Notes under the pieces: generated by a model
What the model saw: the letters and a program-made list of their open reading frames with translations, nothing else
Told to the model about the DNA's origin: nothing
Database searches by the model: none
Shown here: piece by piece, positions 26,587-35,608 of the stretch
How positions within the stretch are numbered: the stretch's first letter is position 1
Layout: each line of letters starts with the position of its first letter
Source: Natrinema caseinilyticum
Lineage (GTDB): Archaea > Halobacteriota > Halobacteria > Halobacteriales > Natrialbaceae
Direction of reading: 5' to 3'
NCBI RefSeq assembly: GCF_024227435.1
Contig: NZ_CP100445.1
Location: forward strand, 2,725,369-2,789,368
DNA: 64,000 nucleotides
Made by a program: the position numbers and the translations under genes

Positions 26587-27672
26587 ATGCCAGACATCAA
26601 GATTCAGAACCTGACTAAAATATACGAGGAATCGGGCAACGACATCGTCGCAGTGGACGACGTAGACCTGACCATCGGCGACGGCGAGTTCGTGACCTTG
26701 GTCGGCCCATCCGGCTGCGGCAAGACCACGACGCTGCGGTGCGTCGCGGGGCTGAACAAGCCGACGAGCGGCACGATATCCTTCGGCGATCGGGAGGTGA
26801 CGGACAAGCCGGTCCAGGAGCGCAACATCGCGTTGCTCTTCCAGGACATCGCGCTGTACCCGCACATGAGCGTCCAGGAGAACATGGCGTACGGCCTCAA
26901 GATCGCCGGGTTCTCTCGAGAAGAGCGCATCGCTCGCGTCGAGGAGGCCGCGGAGTTACTCCAGATTACGGACCAACTCGAGAAGATGCCCTCGGAGCTC
27001 TCCGGCGGGCAACAACAGCGCGTCGCGCTCGGCCGGTCGCTCGTGCGCGACCCGGAAGTCTTCCTGTTCGACGAGCCGATGTCGGACTTAGACGCCAAGC
27101 TCAAGGCCGAACTGCGGCCGGTCATCGAGAAGGTGACCGACGAGATCGGCTGTCCGACGCTGTACGTGACCCACGATCAGGAGGAGGCGATGACCATGTC
27201 GGATCGCGTTGCGGTCATCAACGACGGCGAACTCGAGCAGGTCGCCCCGCCGAAGGAGATTTACGACGAACCCGGCTCCAGGTTCGTCAGCCAGTTCATC
27301 GGCCAGCCGTCGACGCAGTTCTTCGAGGGCAACATCGGGGCGGTCAACGGGACCGCCGAGTTGGCCGTCGGCGACTACGAGTACGATCTCGATCGCGACG
27401 GCCTCGAGGGGTGGGACGGCGACGACGTGCACGTCGGTCTCCGGCCGCAGTACATCTCCGTCAACGACGATCCGGGTGCCGGCATCCCGGCGACGCACCT
27501 GCTGGACGAGCCCCTGGGCGATGCGACTCACAGCTTCTTCGAGACCGAGTTCGGCGAGGTCGTCGTCGTCACCGACCCGGACTTCGAGGGCGGCGGCGAG
27601 GAGTATGGGCTCGTCTTCCAGACCGACTACATCCAGTTGTTCGACTCCAACTCCGGCGTCCGCATCGCCTAA
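26587..27672 (+). CDS. ABC transporter ATP-binding protein (UgpC/MsmK-like)
   Basis: 361 residues. Walker A GPSGCGKTT (40-48), Q-loop LLFQDIALYPHMSVQENM, signature LSGGQQQRVALGRS (138-151), Walker B FLFDEPMSDLD, and switch His in YVTHDQEEAMTMSDR. The C-terminal 110 residues carry the TOBE/regulatory domain of the CUT1 sugar-importer family (VHVGLRPQYISV). It powers the importer formed with the three upstream genes, from which it is separated by 46 bases. A TATA-like AATTACAAC about 31 bases upstream may give it extra expression. Confidence 0.95.
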   Translation: MPDIKIQNLTKIYEESGNDIVAVDDVDLTIGDGEFVTLVGPSGCGKTTTLRCVAGLNKPTSGTISFGDREVTDKPVQERNIALLFQDIALYPHMSVQENMAYGLKIAGFSREERIARVEEAAELLQITDQLEKMPSELSGGQQQRVALGRSLVRDPEVFLFDEPMSDLDAKLKAELRPVIEKVTDEIGCPTLYVTHDQEEAMTMSDRVAVINDGELEQVAPPKEIYDEPGSRFVSQFIGQPSTQFFEGNIGAVNGTAELAVGDYEYDLDRDGLEGWDGDDVHVGLRPQYISVNDDPGAGIPATHLLDEPLGDATHSFFETEFGEVVVVTDPDFEGGGEEYGLVFQTDYIQLFDSNSGVRIA

Positions 27673-27688
27673 GTCCCCTCTCAGCCCG

Positions 27689-28264
27689 TTAGTTCTCGTC
27701 GTTTCCGCCCGCCCGAGCGCCAGCACTCGTGTTCATGCCGGCCGAGACCGCTTCGTCGCGGTTCGTCGGCGCCCTCGAGCGAACGACGACCGTCCCGGCG
27801 ACGTGGTCGCCGAGGCGACGGCCGTCCGTCGCGAGGGCCGCCACGAAGCCGATCACGAGCGGCGGAACGCCGAGCAGATCGACGTACAGAAAGAGGTTCC
27901 GCACGGCGCTGGCGCGGTAGGTACACGGGCGACCGTCCGCCATGACGACCAGCAGGCCGCGATTGACCATCCCCGGCGTTCGGCCGTAGCGCCACTCGAA
28001 GACGAACGAGTACGTCGCGTAGATCGGCAGGAGCACGAGCAGTGAGAGGACGACGACGTACTCCCCGAGCGCCTCGTAGGTTTCGCCGAAGAGCACGCTC
28101 GAAACGTAGATCAACGGGAATTCGATCAGGACGTAACAGACGAACAGGTCGATCGTCGCCGCACCGCCACGGGAGAGCAGAACGTCGAAATCGCTCGCGG
28201 TCTCCAGTACCGGTGCCGGTTGTTTTCGACTCGGGAGAAACCCGTCTAGCTTCCAGTCGATCAC
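27689..28264 (-). CDS. RDD family membrane protein
   Basis: 191 residues. RGGAATIDLFVCYVL carries the first Arg/Asp of the RDD motif, then GRTPGMVNRGLLVV follows, and RRLGDHVAGTVVV carries the last Asp. Three or four membrane segments (about 36-60, 72-95, 122-142). The role of RDD proteins is poorly known; ion antiport has been reported for some bacterial members. It is convergent with the ABC operon, with only 16 bases between stop codons. Confidence 0.88.
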   Translation of the reverse strand: MIDWKLDGFLPSRKQPAPVLETASDFDVLLSRGGAATIDLFVCYVLIEFPLIYVSSVLFGETYEALGEYVVVLSLLVLLPIYATYSFVFEWRYGRTPGMVNRGLLVVMADGRPCTYRASAVRNLFLYVDLLGVPPLVIGFVAALATDGRRLGDHVAGTVVVRSRAPTNRDEAVSAGMNTSAGARAGGNDEN

Positions 28265-28359
28265 GGTATTACCGCCCCGCCGTTCATACTGTGGCTATAT
28301 GCCAGGGCGTACAAAGTACCTCCCCCTCTGTCGCCGGTGGACGTCGGCGACAGCCACGG

Positions 28360-28641
28360 TCACTCCATGCTGACGTCCGTTCGAAGCGTCGCGAGGAAGT
28401 AGACCAGCAGGAAGAGGGTGATCCCGCCGAACACCTGCGCGTCGATCGACAGGTATCCGTCCATCCGAAGCAGCATGACGGTCGTTACCGCGAGCACGAT
28501 GATGGAACCAGCGGTCCGCCACCGTTCGCGGACCTTCTCGACGACAATCGCCGTCGAGGATTTCTCCACCGCATCCGACGCTTCTCGGATTTTTTCCAGA
28601 CCACCGTCCTTCGAGCCCCGCCGCATCGTGTCTCCGCTCAT
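28360..28641 (-). CDS. Small two-helix membrane protein, function unknown
   Basis: 93 residues: a charged N-terminal half (LEKIREASDAVEKSSTAIVVEKVRERW) that may be amphipathic, then two hydrophobic helices at about 46-60 and 70-85 and a short polar tail. I do not recognise a family. CTATTTACC on the minus strand (28667-28675), about 30 bases upstream, supports ATG 28641 as a leaderless start. It precedes the RDD gene on the same strand by 95 bases, so the two may be coexpressed. Confidence 0.65.
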   Translation of the reverse strand: MSGDTMRRGSKDGGLEKIREASDAVEKSSTAIVVEKVRERWRTAGSIIVLAVTTVMLLRMDGYLSIDAQVFGGITLFLLVYFLATLRTDVSME

Positions 28642-28784
28642 CTGTAACGGGTAATCCTGTTCCGGAGGTAAATAGCTATGGGTGTCAGTGACAGGCATCG
28701 AAACCCGATCGGCCGGCGGTCGAAAAGACGTGCGTGCGACGCGGCTCTTTCGTCCCCACCGCGGGGACGGGCGCGGTCGAAGCG

Positions 28785-30035
28785 TTACTCTTCGAGGGCG
28801 TCGATCCGCAGGTCCTCGTCGAACTGCAGGGTGTTCTCGATTTCGGTCTCGTCGACGTCCTCGAAGGCCCAGCGAGCGATCGAACGGCGGTGGACCTCGT
28901 CGGCCCCGTCGACGATGCGGAACGCGCGGACGGCCTCGTAGAAGTGTGCGATCGGCAGGTCCTTGCCGATCCCGTTGCCACCACAGCACTGCAGGGCGAG
29001 GTCGATGGTGTCGTTGGTGACGTTCGCGGTGAACATCTTCGACATCGCGACCTCGATGCGGGCGTCGCTGCGGTCGAGTTCGCGCGCGGCGTGGCGAACC
29101 ATCGTTCGCGCGGCGTGCAGGCGCGTCTCGGCGTCGGCGATGCGGTGGCGCAACGCCTGCTTGTCCTCGAGTTTCGAGCCGAAGGCCTCGCGCTCCTGCA
29201 GGTAGGCCTTCGCGATGTCGAGCGACCGCTCGGCCATCCCGGAGTAGCGCATGCAGTGGGTGAGTCGGCCGCCGCCGAGTCGCAGCTGAGCGATGCGGAA
29301 CCCTGCCCCTTCTTCGCCGATCGTGTTCTCGACGGGGACGCGGACGTTGTCGAACTTCACTTCGGCGTGGCCGCCCTCGCGTTCGGTGATCCCGTGGCCG
29401 CCCAGGTGGGGGATGTTCCGCTGAACTTCGACCCCATCGGCGTCACGCGGGACGAGGATGATCGAGGTGCCCTCGTAGGGATGGGCGTCCAGATCGGTAC
29501 GGACCATCGCCAGGTAGAAGTCGGCGCCCAGCCCGTCGGAGGTCCACCACTTGTGGCCGTTGATGACCCACTCGTCGCCGTCCTTGACGGCGGTACTCTG
29601 GAGCATCTTGGGGTCGGAGCCGGCACCGACCTTGGGTTCGGTCATCGCGAAGGCCGAGGAGATCTCCCCCTGTACGAGCGGGCGGAGGTACTCCTCTCTC
29701 TGCTCTTCGGTTCCGGCGAACTCGAGCGTGTGCATGTTCCCCTCCTGTGGGGCGTTCGCTCGAATTGCGAGTGCACCGATGAGCGAGCGGCCGACCTGTT
29801 CGAAGGACGGAAGCATGTCGCTGAAATCCAGCCCCTGGCCGCCGTACTCCTCGGGCACCTGCGGCGCGAACAGATCTCGCTCCTTGGACATGTCCCACAT
29901 GTCCTCGATTTCGTCCATCGAGATGGTCTCTCCCGTGGCGAGCGCCTCGCGCTCGCGCGGGATGACGACTTCGTCCATGAAGTCCGCTACGCGATCCGCA
30001 ACCTCCTTCGCTTTCTCGGAGTCGTGGTACTCCAT
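28785..30035 (-). CDS. Acyl-CoA dehydrogenase, ACAD10/11-like branch
   Basis: 416 residues. MTEPKVGAGSDPKMLQSTAV (131-150) is the middle-domain motif with the longer insertion typical of this branch, and WVINGHKWWTSDG follows. Instead of the common EGT ending it has IVDGADEVHRRSIA, with Asp376 at the catalytic-base position, as in ACAD10/11-type enzymes (usual form DGPDEVH). Those enzymes act on branched or 4-hydroxy acyl-CoAs in some organisms. A TTTACAAT-like TATA element 26 bases upstream sets ATG 30035. It follows a thiolase on the same strand after 230 bases. Confidence 0.93.
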   Translation of the reverse strand: MEYHDSEKAKEVADRVADFMDEVVIPREREALATGETISMDEIEDMWDMSKERDLFAPQVPEEYGGQGLDFSDMLPSFEQVGRSLIGALAIRANAPQEGNMHTLEFAGTEEQREEYLRPLVQGEISSAFAMTEPKVGAGSDPKMLQSTAVKDGDEWVINGHKWWTSDGLGADFYLAMVRTDLDAHPYEGTSIILVPRDADGVEVQRNIPHLGGHGITEREGGHAEVKFDNVRVPVENTIGEEGAGFRIAQLRLGGGRLTHCMRYSGMAERSLDIAKAYLQEREAFGSKLEDKQALRHRIADAETRLHAARTMVRHAARELDRSDARIEVAMSKMFTANVTNDTIDLALQCCGGNGIGKDLPIAHFYEAVRAFRIVDGADEVHRRSIARWAFEDVDETEIENTLQFDEDLRIDALEE

Positions 30036-30265
30036 ATCACGTCTAATCGTATACAGCATTGTAAAGATATAGGTAAGAGATTTCGTAAATTGGCAACCGG
30101 TCGAGAAAAAAGGAATCTCGGACCCATCGTCCCTTCGGATCGCGGTCTCGAGCGCCGGTCGTCGTCTCACCCATCACATCTCTGAATCGCGGTGACGACC
30201 GGATCGCCGCGGCCCGTGGCGACCGACACCCTCGAGTCAGTCGGGCGTCGGTTCGCGTCGGCCGC

Positions 30266-31414
30266 TCAGACTCGCTCTATGATCGTCGCGACGCCCTGTC
30301 CGAAGCCGATGCACATCGTCGACAGCGCGGTGTCCTGGCCGGTGCGCTCGAGTTCGTGGGCGAGTTTCGTCAGCAACATCGCGCCGGTCGCTCCCAGCGG
30401 GTGTCCGTGGGCGATCGCGCCGCCGTTGACGTTGACGTCTTCCCACGACGCGCCGGTCTCCTCGAGCCAGGCGCCGACGACCGACGCGAACGCCTCGTTG
30501 ACCTCGAACAGGTCGATGTCGCCGACCGTCATATCGGCCTTCTCGAGTACCTGTTCGGTCGCCGGGATCGGTCCGCGCAACATCGTGATCGGGTCGACGC
30601 CGACGACTTCGGTCTGGACGATACGGGCCATCGGTTCCCAGCCGTGTTCTTCGGCGGCCTCCTCGCTCGCGATCAACAGCGCAGCCGAACCGTCGACGAT
30701 CCCCGACGAGTTGCCGGGGTGATGGAAGCCCTCGCCCTCCTCGCGGAACGACAGCGGCAGTTCGGAGAGCGTCTCGACGTCGGTACCGGGGCGAGGGTGT
30801 TCGTCCTGTTCGACGACGACCTCCTCGCCGTCGAGTTCGGTTTCGACGGGCGTGATCTGATCGTCGTAGCGACCCTCGTCCCAGGCCTCCTTCCAGCGAC
30901 GCTGGGAGTCGGCGGCGATCTCGTCGAGTTCCGTCCGCGTGAGGCCGTAGTTCTCGGCGATGCGCTCGGCGCCTTCGCCCTGCGTGGTCAATTCGTCGAA
31001 GTACTCGAAGTACGTGTCCGTCGGCTTGTCCCCGTCCGACCCCATCGGAACCCGCGTCATGTGCTCGACCCCACCCGCGATCAGGACGTCGTGCTGGTCT
31101 GCCATGACGTTCGCCGCTGCGAAATTGGCCGCCTGTTGGCCCGAGCCACACATCCGGTTGAGCTGGACGCCCGGGACGACGTCTCCCCAGCCGGCGACCA
31201 TCGGCGCGAGCCGCGCGATGTTGAGGCCCTGCTCGTCGACCGGCGTCACGCAGCCGTAGATGACGTCCTCGATCGTTTCGGGCTCGAACCCGTTGCGCTC
31301 TCGAAGCGCCTCGAGCGGTTCTGCGGCCAGATCTTGCGGATGCGTGTCGCGGAACGAGCCGTCTCGCTTCCCGAACGGCGTTCTGACGGCGTCGACGATG
31401 ACTGCTGAGTTCAT
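30266..31414 (-). CDS. Acetyl-CoA C-acyltransferase (thiolase), canonical
   Basis: 382 residues. All catalytic residues are in place: Cys89 (NRMCGSGQQAAN), the VNEAFA motif (Asn306), His338 in GGAIAHGHPLGATG, and Cys368 in STMCIGFGQG. It performs the last step of beta-oxidation, thiolysis of a 3-ketoacyl-CoA, or the reverse condensation. I use ATG 31414; a GTG three codons upstream is possible. It is divergent from the SDR at 31576 with a 161-base promoter gap. Confidence 0.96.
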   Translation of the reverse strand: MNSAVIVDAVRTPFGKRDGSFRDTHPQDLAAEPLEALRERNGFEPETIEDVIYGCVTPVDEQGLNIARLAPMVAGWGDVVPGVQLNRMCGSGQQAANFAAANVMADQHDVLIAGGVEHMTRVPMGSDGDKPTDTYFEYFDELTTQGEGAERIAENYGLTRTELDEIAADSQRRWKEAWDEGRYDDQITPVETELDGEEVVVEQDEHPRPGTDVETLSELPLSFREEGEGFHHPGNSSGIVDGSAALLIASEEAAEEHGWEPMARIVQTEVVGVDPITMLRGPIPATEQVLEKADMTVGDIDLFEVNEAFASVVGAWLEETGASWEDVNVNGGAIAHGHPLGATGAMLLTKLAHELERTGQDTALSTMCIGFGQGVATIIERV

Positions 31415-31575
31415 GACGTACACGTGGGTATGTTATCATCGATCATAGAAGTTGTGCATGGACTCGTGATGGTTCCCGTCAGCGTCCGTCCGGCGCCGTC
31501 CGACTCGTCGACGGTCGTGGCCGATGCTATCTCCCCGCAACGATTAAGTCAAATAACGAAGTATTCCATCGGGAG

Positions 31576-32361
31576 ATGGATTTTGGTATCCAGGACAGGA
31601 CTGCCGTGGTCACTGGCGGTGCCGGACGTATCGGAAGCGCTGACTGTCGCATTCTCGCGAACGAGGGCGCGAACGTCGTCGTGCTCGACGTCGACGCCGA
31701 CGGTGCTCGGGAAATCGCGGACGAAATCGACGAGACCGCCGACGCCGGCGAGGCGATGGCCCTCGAGTGCGACCTCACCGACCGGGACGACGTCGCCGAC
31801 TCGATGGACGAGGTTCGCGACGCGTTCGGCGGCGTCGACATCCTGGTCAACAACGCCGCGATGGTCGACGCGCGGTCGCGACTCGCCGACTACGACGACG
31901 ACGTCTGGAACCGGGACGTCGAGATCAACCTGACGGGGACCTACAACATCAGCGCGGAGGTGTTTCCACGGATGTGCGACCGCGGCTGGGGTCGGATCGT
32001 GAACATGTCCTCGATGGCCGGCTGGTACGGCGGCTTCGGGCAGATTTCGTACTCCGCGACGAAGGCGGCCATGATCGGCGTCGGCCGCACGATGGCCCTC
32101 GAGGGGGCCCAGTCGGGGGTCACCTCGAACGTCATCGCCCCGAACATCGTCGTCGGGGCGTGGTCGGAGATGGGCCCCGAGGAGCTTCGAGAAGACGTCG
32201 ACGAGTACTTCGCCCGGATCGCGGAGGCGACCCCGATGCGCCACCTCGGGACGGAAGAAGACGTCGCCAACATGGTCGCGTACCTCTGCTCCGAGCAGGC
32301 CTCCTACGTGACCGGACAGATCGTCGGCGTCACCGGCGGCATCGACCTGTTTAGCTTCTGA
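31576..32361 (+). CDS. SDR family oxidoreductase, likely NAD-dependent
   Basis: 261 residues. TGGAGRIG at 13-20, Asp38 after beta-2 (NAD), Ser145/146, Tyr159, Lys163 (SYSATKAA). The usual NNAG is NNAA here, a tolerated change. YVTGQIVGVTGGIDLFSF is the C-terminal end. A TATA-like ATTAAG (31543-31548) 28 bases before the ATG supports a leaderless start. Divergent from the thiolase, it is a candidate 3-hydroxyacyl-CoA dehydrogenase for that set (inference). Confidence 0.92.
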   Translation: MDFGIQDRTAVVTGGAGRIGSADCRILANEGANVVVLDVDADGAREIADEIDETADAGEAMALECDLTDRDDVADSMDEVRDAFGGVDILVNNAAMVDARSRLADYDDDVWNRDVEINLTGTYNISAEVFPRMCDRGWGRIVNMSSMAGWYGGFGQISYSATKAAMIGVGRTMALEGAQSGVTSNVIAPNIVVGAWSEMGPEELREDVDEYFARIAEATPMRHLGTEEDVANMVAYLCSEQASYVTGQIVGVTGGIDLFSF

Positions 32362-32510
32362 ACCGACCGTTCACTCCGCACTCTCCCCTGCCGGTCGTTC
32401 GTCCGGAAAATTGTCGATCGAACGCACCGGAAGACGTTCCTGCTCGCTCGGCCGACGGCCTCGTTCGCGGCTTGGCCACTCCGTCGAGCGGGACTCGGGC
32501 AGTCGCTCGA

Positions 32511-33731
32511 TCAGTCCATGATGCCCATCGTTTTGGCGATGGTGTTGAGCTGAATCTCGTCCGTTCCCTCAACGATCCGCAGGATACGCGCCTGGTGGAC
32601 GAGGTCCATGTACGGATTCTCCTCGGCGAGCCCGTTCGCCCCGTGGACCTGCACGGCGGCGTCGGCGACCTCCCAGAGGACGTTCGTGGCGTACCACTTC
32701 AGCACCGACGAATCCATGATCGTCCGCTCGTCCTGGGCCACCTTCCAGGCGAGTTTCAGGCCGGCCGCATCGGCCGCGTAGGTCTTCGCACGCCCCTGTG
32801 CGAGCTTCGCGGAGACCTGTTGGAAGTTCCCGATCGTCCGTCCGAAGGCCTCGCGCTCGGTGACGTACTCGCTCGCCTTCTCGAGTAAGTACTCCGAGTA
32901 GCCGACCGCCTCGGCTCCCAACTCGAGGCGACCGAGCGAGAGGAACTCCATCGCGGCGTAGAACGCGTCGTCGACCTCCCCGAGGACGCGACTGTCGGGG
33001 ACGCGGACGTCGTCGAGAATAATTTCGGCCTGTGACCCCTCGGCACCGACGGCGTTGTTGTACGATCCCAGTTCGTATTCGTCGCGCTCGACGATGAAAC
33101 AGGTGATCCCGCCGTAGCGGCCGACTTCCTCCTGGGGCGTCGTCCGGGCGAACAACTGGACGAAATCCGCGTACGGGGCGTTGGTGATCCACTGCTTCCG
33201 ACCGTTGATCACCCACTCGTCACCGTCCCGTTCGGCGGTCGTCTCCATGTTGGGCGAGTCGGATCCGTATCCGGGCTCCGTTTGACCGAACGCGGTCGAC
33301 TTCTCCGCCCTGACGGTCGGCTCGAGGTACCGTTCTCGCTGGTCGCCCTCGGCCTGCAACAGGAGGGGTTTCGGCCCTTCGGGGCCGGCGAGGACGTACC
33401 GCTCCAGGCCGCCGCCGTGGGACGCGAGGTGTTTCTTCGCGCGATACCAGGCGACCGGTGAGATCCCGTCCCCGCCCGCGTCTTCGGGCAAATTCATCGC
33501 GTAGAAGCCGGCCTCGGCCGACTTCCGACGAATTTCTTCGCGCGCCTCGAGTACTTCGTCGGTGATGCGGCCGTTCTCGTGGCGGCCTTTTCTGGGGTTC
33601 GTGTACGTGTCGCCGAGGTCCGCGACGATCGGCTCGACCTCGCGCTCGATGAAGTCGTCCAGGCTGTCGAGGATGAGTCGCGTTTCCTCGTCGGTGGCAA
33701 AGCTGACGCCGCTCGTGGTGTCTGCTCCCAT
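32511..33731 (-). CDS. Acyl-CoA dehydrogenase family protein
   Basis: 406 residues. GQTEPGYGSDSPNMETTAER is the middle-domain motif, WVINGRKQWITNA follows, and RIVEGTDEIQLNTIA places the catalytic Glu at 388. It lies 24 bases after a CoA ligase (33756-35393) on the same strand, so activation and first desaturation are encoded in one transcript. The N-terminal 65 residues with PRKGRHENGRITDEVLEARE resemble those of the dehydrogenase at 7976. Confidence 0.95.
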   Translation of the reverse strand: MGADTTSGVSFATDEETRLILDSLDDFIEREVEPIVADLGDTYTNPRKGRHENGRITDEVLEAREEIRRKSAEAGFYAMNLPEDAGGDGISPVAWYRAKKHLASHGGGLERYVLAGPEGPKPLLLQAEGDQRERYLEPTVRAEKSTAFGQTEPGYGSDSPNMETTAERDGDEWVINGRKQWITNAPYADFVQLFARTTPQEEVGRYGGITCFIVERDEYELGSYNNAVGAEGSQAEIILDDVRVPDSRVLGEVDDAFYAAMEFLSLGRLELGAEAVGYSEYLLEKASEYVTEREAFGRTIGNFQQVSAKLAQGRAKTYAADAAGLKLAWKVAQDERTIMDSSVLKWYATNVLWEVADAAVQVHGANGLAEENPYMDLVHQARILRIVEGTDEIQLNTIAKTMGIMD

Positions 33732-33755
33732 AGTGATATATTCAAGTGGAGAACC

Positions 33756-35393
33756 TTACCGTTTGGCTTCGGTCTCTCCGTCCGCCTCGAGGACGACGTC
33801 GAACTGGTTGCGCAGCGTCTTCTTGTCGAACTTGCCGGTGGAGGTCTTGGGGATTTCGGAGATGAACCGGTAGGCGTCGGGCAGCCACCACGAGGGGAAC
33901 GTCTCCGAAAGGTGATCGTCGAGTTCCGATTCGGTGAGGTCTGCGCCCTCGCGCTCCACGACGCAGGCCAGCGGTCGTTCCTGCCAGCGCTCGTGGTCGA
34001 CCGCGATGACCGTCGCCTCGCTGACGCCTTCGTGGGCGATGAGTTCGTTCTCGAGTTGGACCGACGAGATCCACTCGCCGCCGGATTTGATGACGTCCTT
34101 GTCGCGGTCGACGATGTCGATGTACCCCAGTTCGTCGCGGGTGGCGATGTCGCCGGTTCGGAGATACCCGTCGTCGGTAAACGCCGTCTCGTTCTCGTCG
34201 GGCCGATCGTGGTAGTGGTCGGTCACCCAGGGGCTGCGGACCTGGAGTTCCCCCATCGACTCGCCGTCGGGAGGCACCTCCTCGCCGTCGTCGTCGATGA
34301 CGCGGGTTTGCATTCCAGGGACGGGGAGGCCCGCCTTCGCGCGGTACGCGTACTGCTCGTCGCTCGGACGCTCCTCGACTTCCTTCCGGAGCGTGCTAAG
34401 CGACCCCAGCGGCGACGTCTCGGTCATCCCCCAGCCCTGGATGATCGGCGCGTCGTACTCCTCGTCGTACTTCCGGATGAGCGACTCCGGCGGCGCGGAC
34501 CCGCCGACCGTCAGCCGGTCGATGTTCGAGATGTCGACCTCGGGGTTCTCGTCCAGGTACTCGGCCATCTCGAGCCAGATGGTCGGAACGGCCGCCGAGA
34601 CGGTCACGTCCTCGTCGGCGATCAGGTGGGCGATCGATTCCGGATCGGTGTGGATCGAGGGGAACACCTGCTTCGCGCCGACGAACGTCGCGGCGTAGGG
34701 GACTCCCCAGCCGTTGGCGTGGAACATCGGGACGACGGGGAGCGCCACGTCGCTCTCGCCGAGTTGATTCGCATCCACGTGACCGCACATGATGCTGTGC
34801 AGGTACATCGCGCGGTGGGAGTAGGGGACGCCCTTCGGCAGGCCCGTCGTTCCCGACGTGTGGCACATGCCGTACTCGGCGTCCTCGTCGATGTCGGGCC
34901 AGTCGTACTCCGTCGACTGCCCCGCCAGTAGCGACTCGTAATCGGTCACCGGCTCCAGACTCGTCTCCGGGACCTCGTCGTCGAGGACGACGTACTGTTC
35001 GACGGTTTCGAGGTCGTCTGCGTTCGCTTCGACCTTCTCGATGAGTCCCGGATCGACGAACACCACGCGGTCCTCGGCGTCGTCGATCGTGTGGACGAAG
35101 TGGTGGTCGGGCAGGCGCATGTTACACATGTGGATCGACCGCCCGGAGCAGGCCGGCCCGAAGTAGAGTTCGAAGTGACGGTAGTGGTTCGTCGCGACGA
35201 CGCCGACCCTGTCACCCGCCTCGAGACCGAGGTCGTCGAGCGCGCCCGCGAGCCGGCAGATCCGCTCGTAGGCGTCGGCGTACGTGTACCGATGCGTGCT
35301 TCCGTCGGGCAGTTTCGTTACCAGTTCCCGGTCCGGAAACATCGTGACCGCCCGCTCGAGGATCTTGTCAAGTGTTAACTGAACTCCCATCAT
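33756..35393 (-). CDS. Acyl-CoA synthetase, medium/long-chain type
   Basis: 545 residues. MCHTSGTTGLPKGVPYSHRA is the AMP-binding loop, QGWGMTETSPLGSL the A5 motif, YLRTGDIATRDELGYIDIVD the hinge and STGKFDKKTLR the catalytic Lys. The YSHRAMYLHS and PMFHANGWGVPYA stretches are typical of the AlkK-like medium-chain branch. Two adjacent ATGs (35393 and 35390) are possible starts. First gene of a unit with the acyl-CoA dehydrogenase downstream; divergent from the benzoate-ligase-like gene at 35609. Confidence 0.94.
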   Translation of the reverse strand: MMGVQLTLDKILERAVTMFPDRELVTKLPDGSTHRYTYADAYERICRLAGALDDLGLEAGDRVGVVATNHYRHFELYFGPACSGRSIHMCNMRLPDHHFVHTIDDAEDRVVFVDPGLIEKVEANADDLETVEQYVVLDDEVPETSLEPVTDYESLLAGQSTEYDWPDIDEDAEYGMCHTSGTTGLPKGVPYSHRAMYLHSIMCGHVDANQLGESDVALPVVPMFHANGWGVPYAATFVGAKQVFPSIHTDPESIAHLIADEDVTVSAAVPTIWLEMAEYLDENPEVDISNIDRLTVGGSAPPESLIRKYDEEYDAPIIQGWGMTETSPLGSLSTLRKEVEERPSDEQYAYRAKAGLPVPGMQTRVIDDDGEEVPPDGESMGELQVRSPWVTDHYHDRPDENETAFTDDGYLRTGDIATRDELGYIDIVDRDKDVIKSGGEWISSVQLENELIAHEGVSEATVIAVDHERWQERPLACVVEREGADLTESELDDHLSETFPSWWLPDAYRFISEIPKTSTGKFDKKTLRNQFDVVLEADGETEAKR

Positions 35394-35492
35394 GGTCGTG
35401 TATAGTACTCCGACCCACCACCTTATGATTTGTGCCGGTCCCCGCGGTTCTGAACGTCGATTCGTCGCGCCGCTCGTCGAACGCGGGTGGGC

Positions 35493-35512
35493 GATTCGGA
35501 CCGTTCGGAATC
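35493..35512. promoter_or_regulatory. Imperfect 20-bp inverted repeat between divergent CoA ligases
   Basis: GATTC/GAATC outer arms, 8 of 10 positions pairing. It lies centrally in the 215-base gap between the ligases at 35393 and 35609 and could be a shared operator. No regulator is assigned. Confidence 0.35.
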
Positions 35513-35608
35513 CGTCCTGGGAGCACAGACGGGTCGTGGGTCTATTCCGCCCCGAACTCCTGTCAATTCTGCGGAAGAATTATGACCGGGGTCGTCGAGC
35601 ACTGATAC

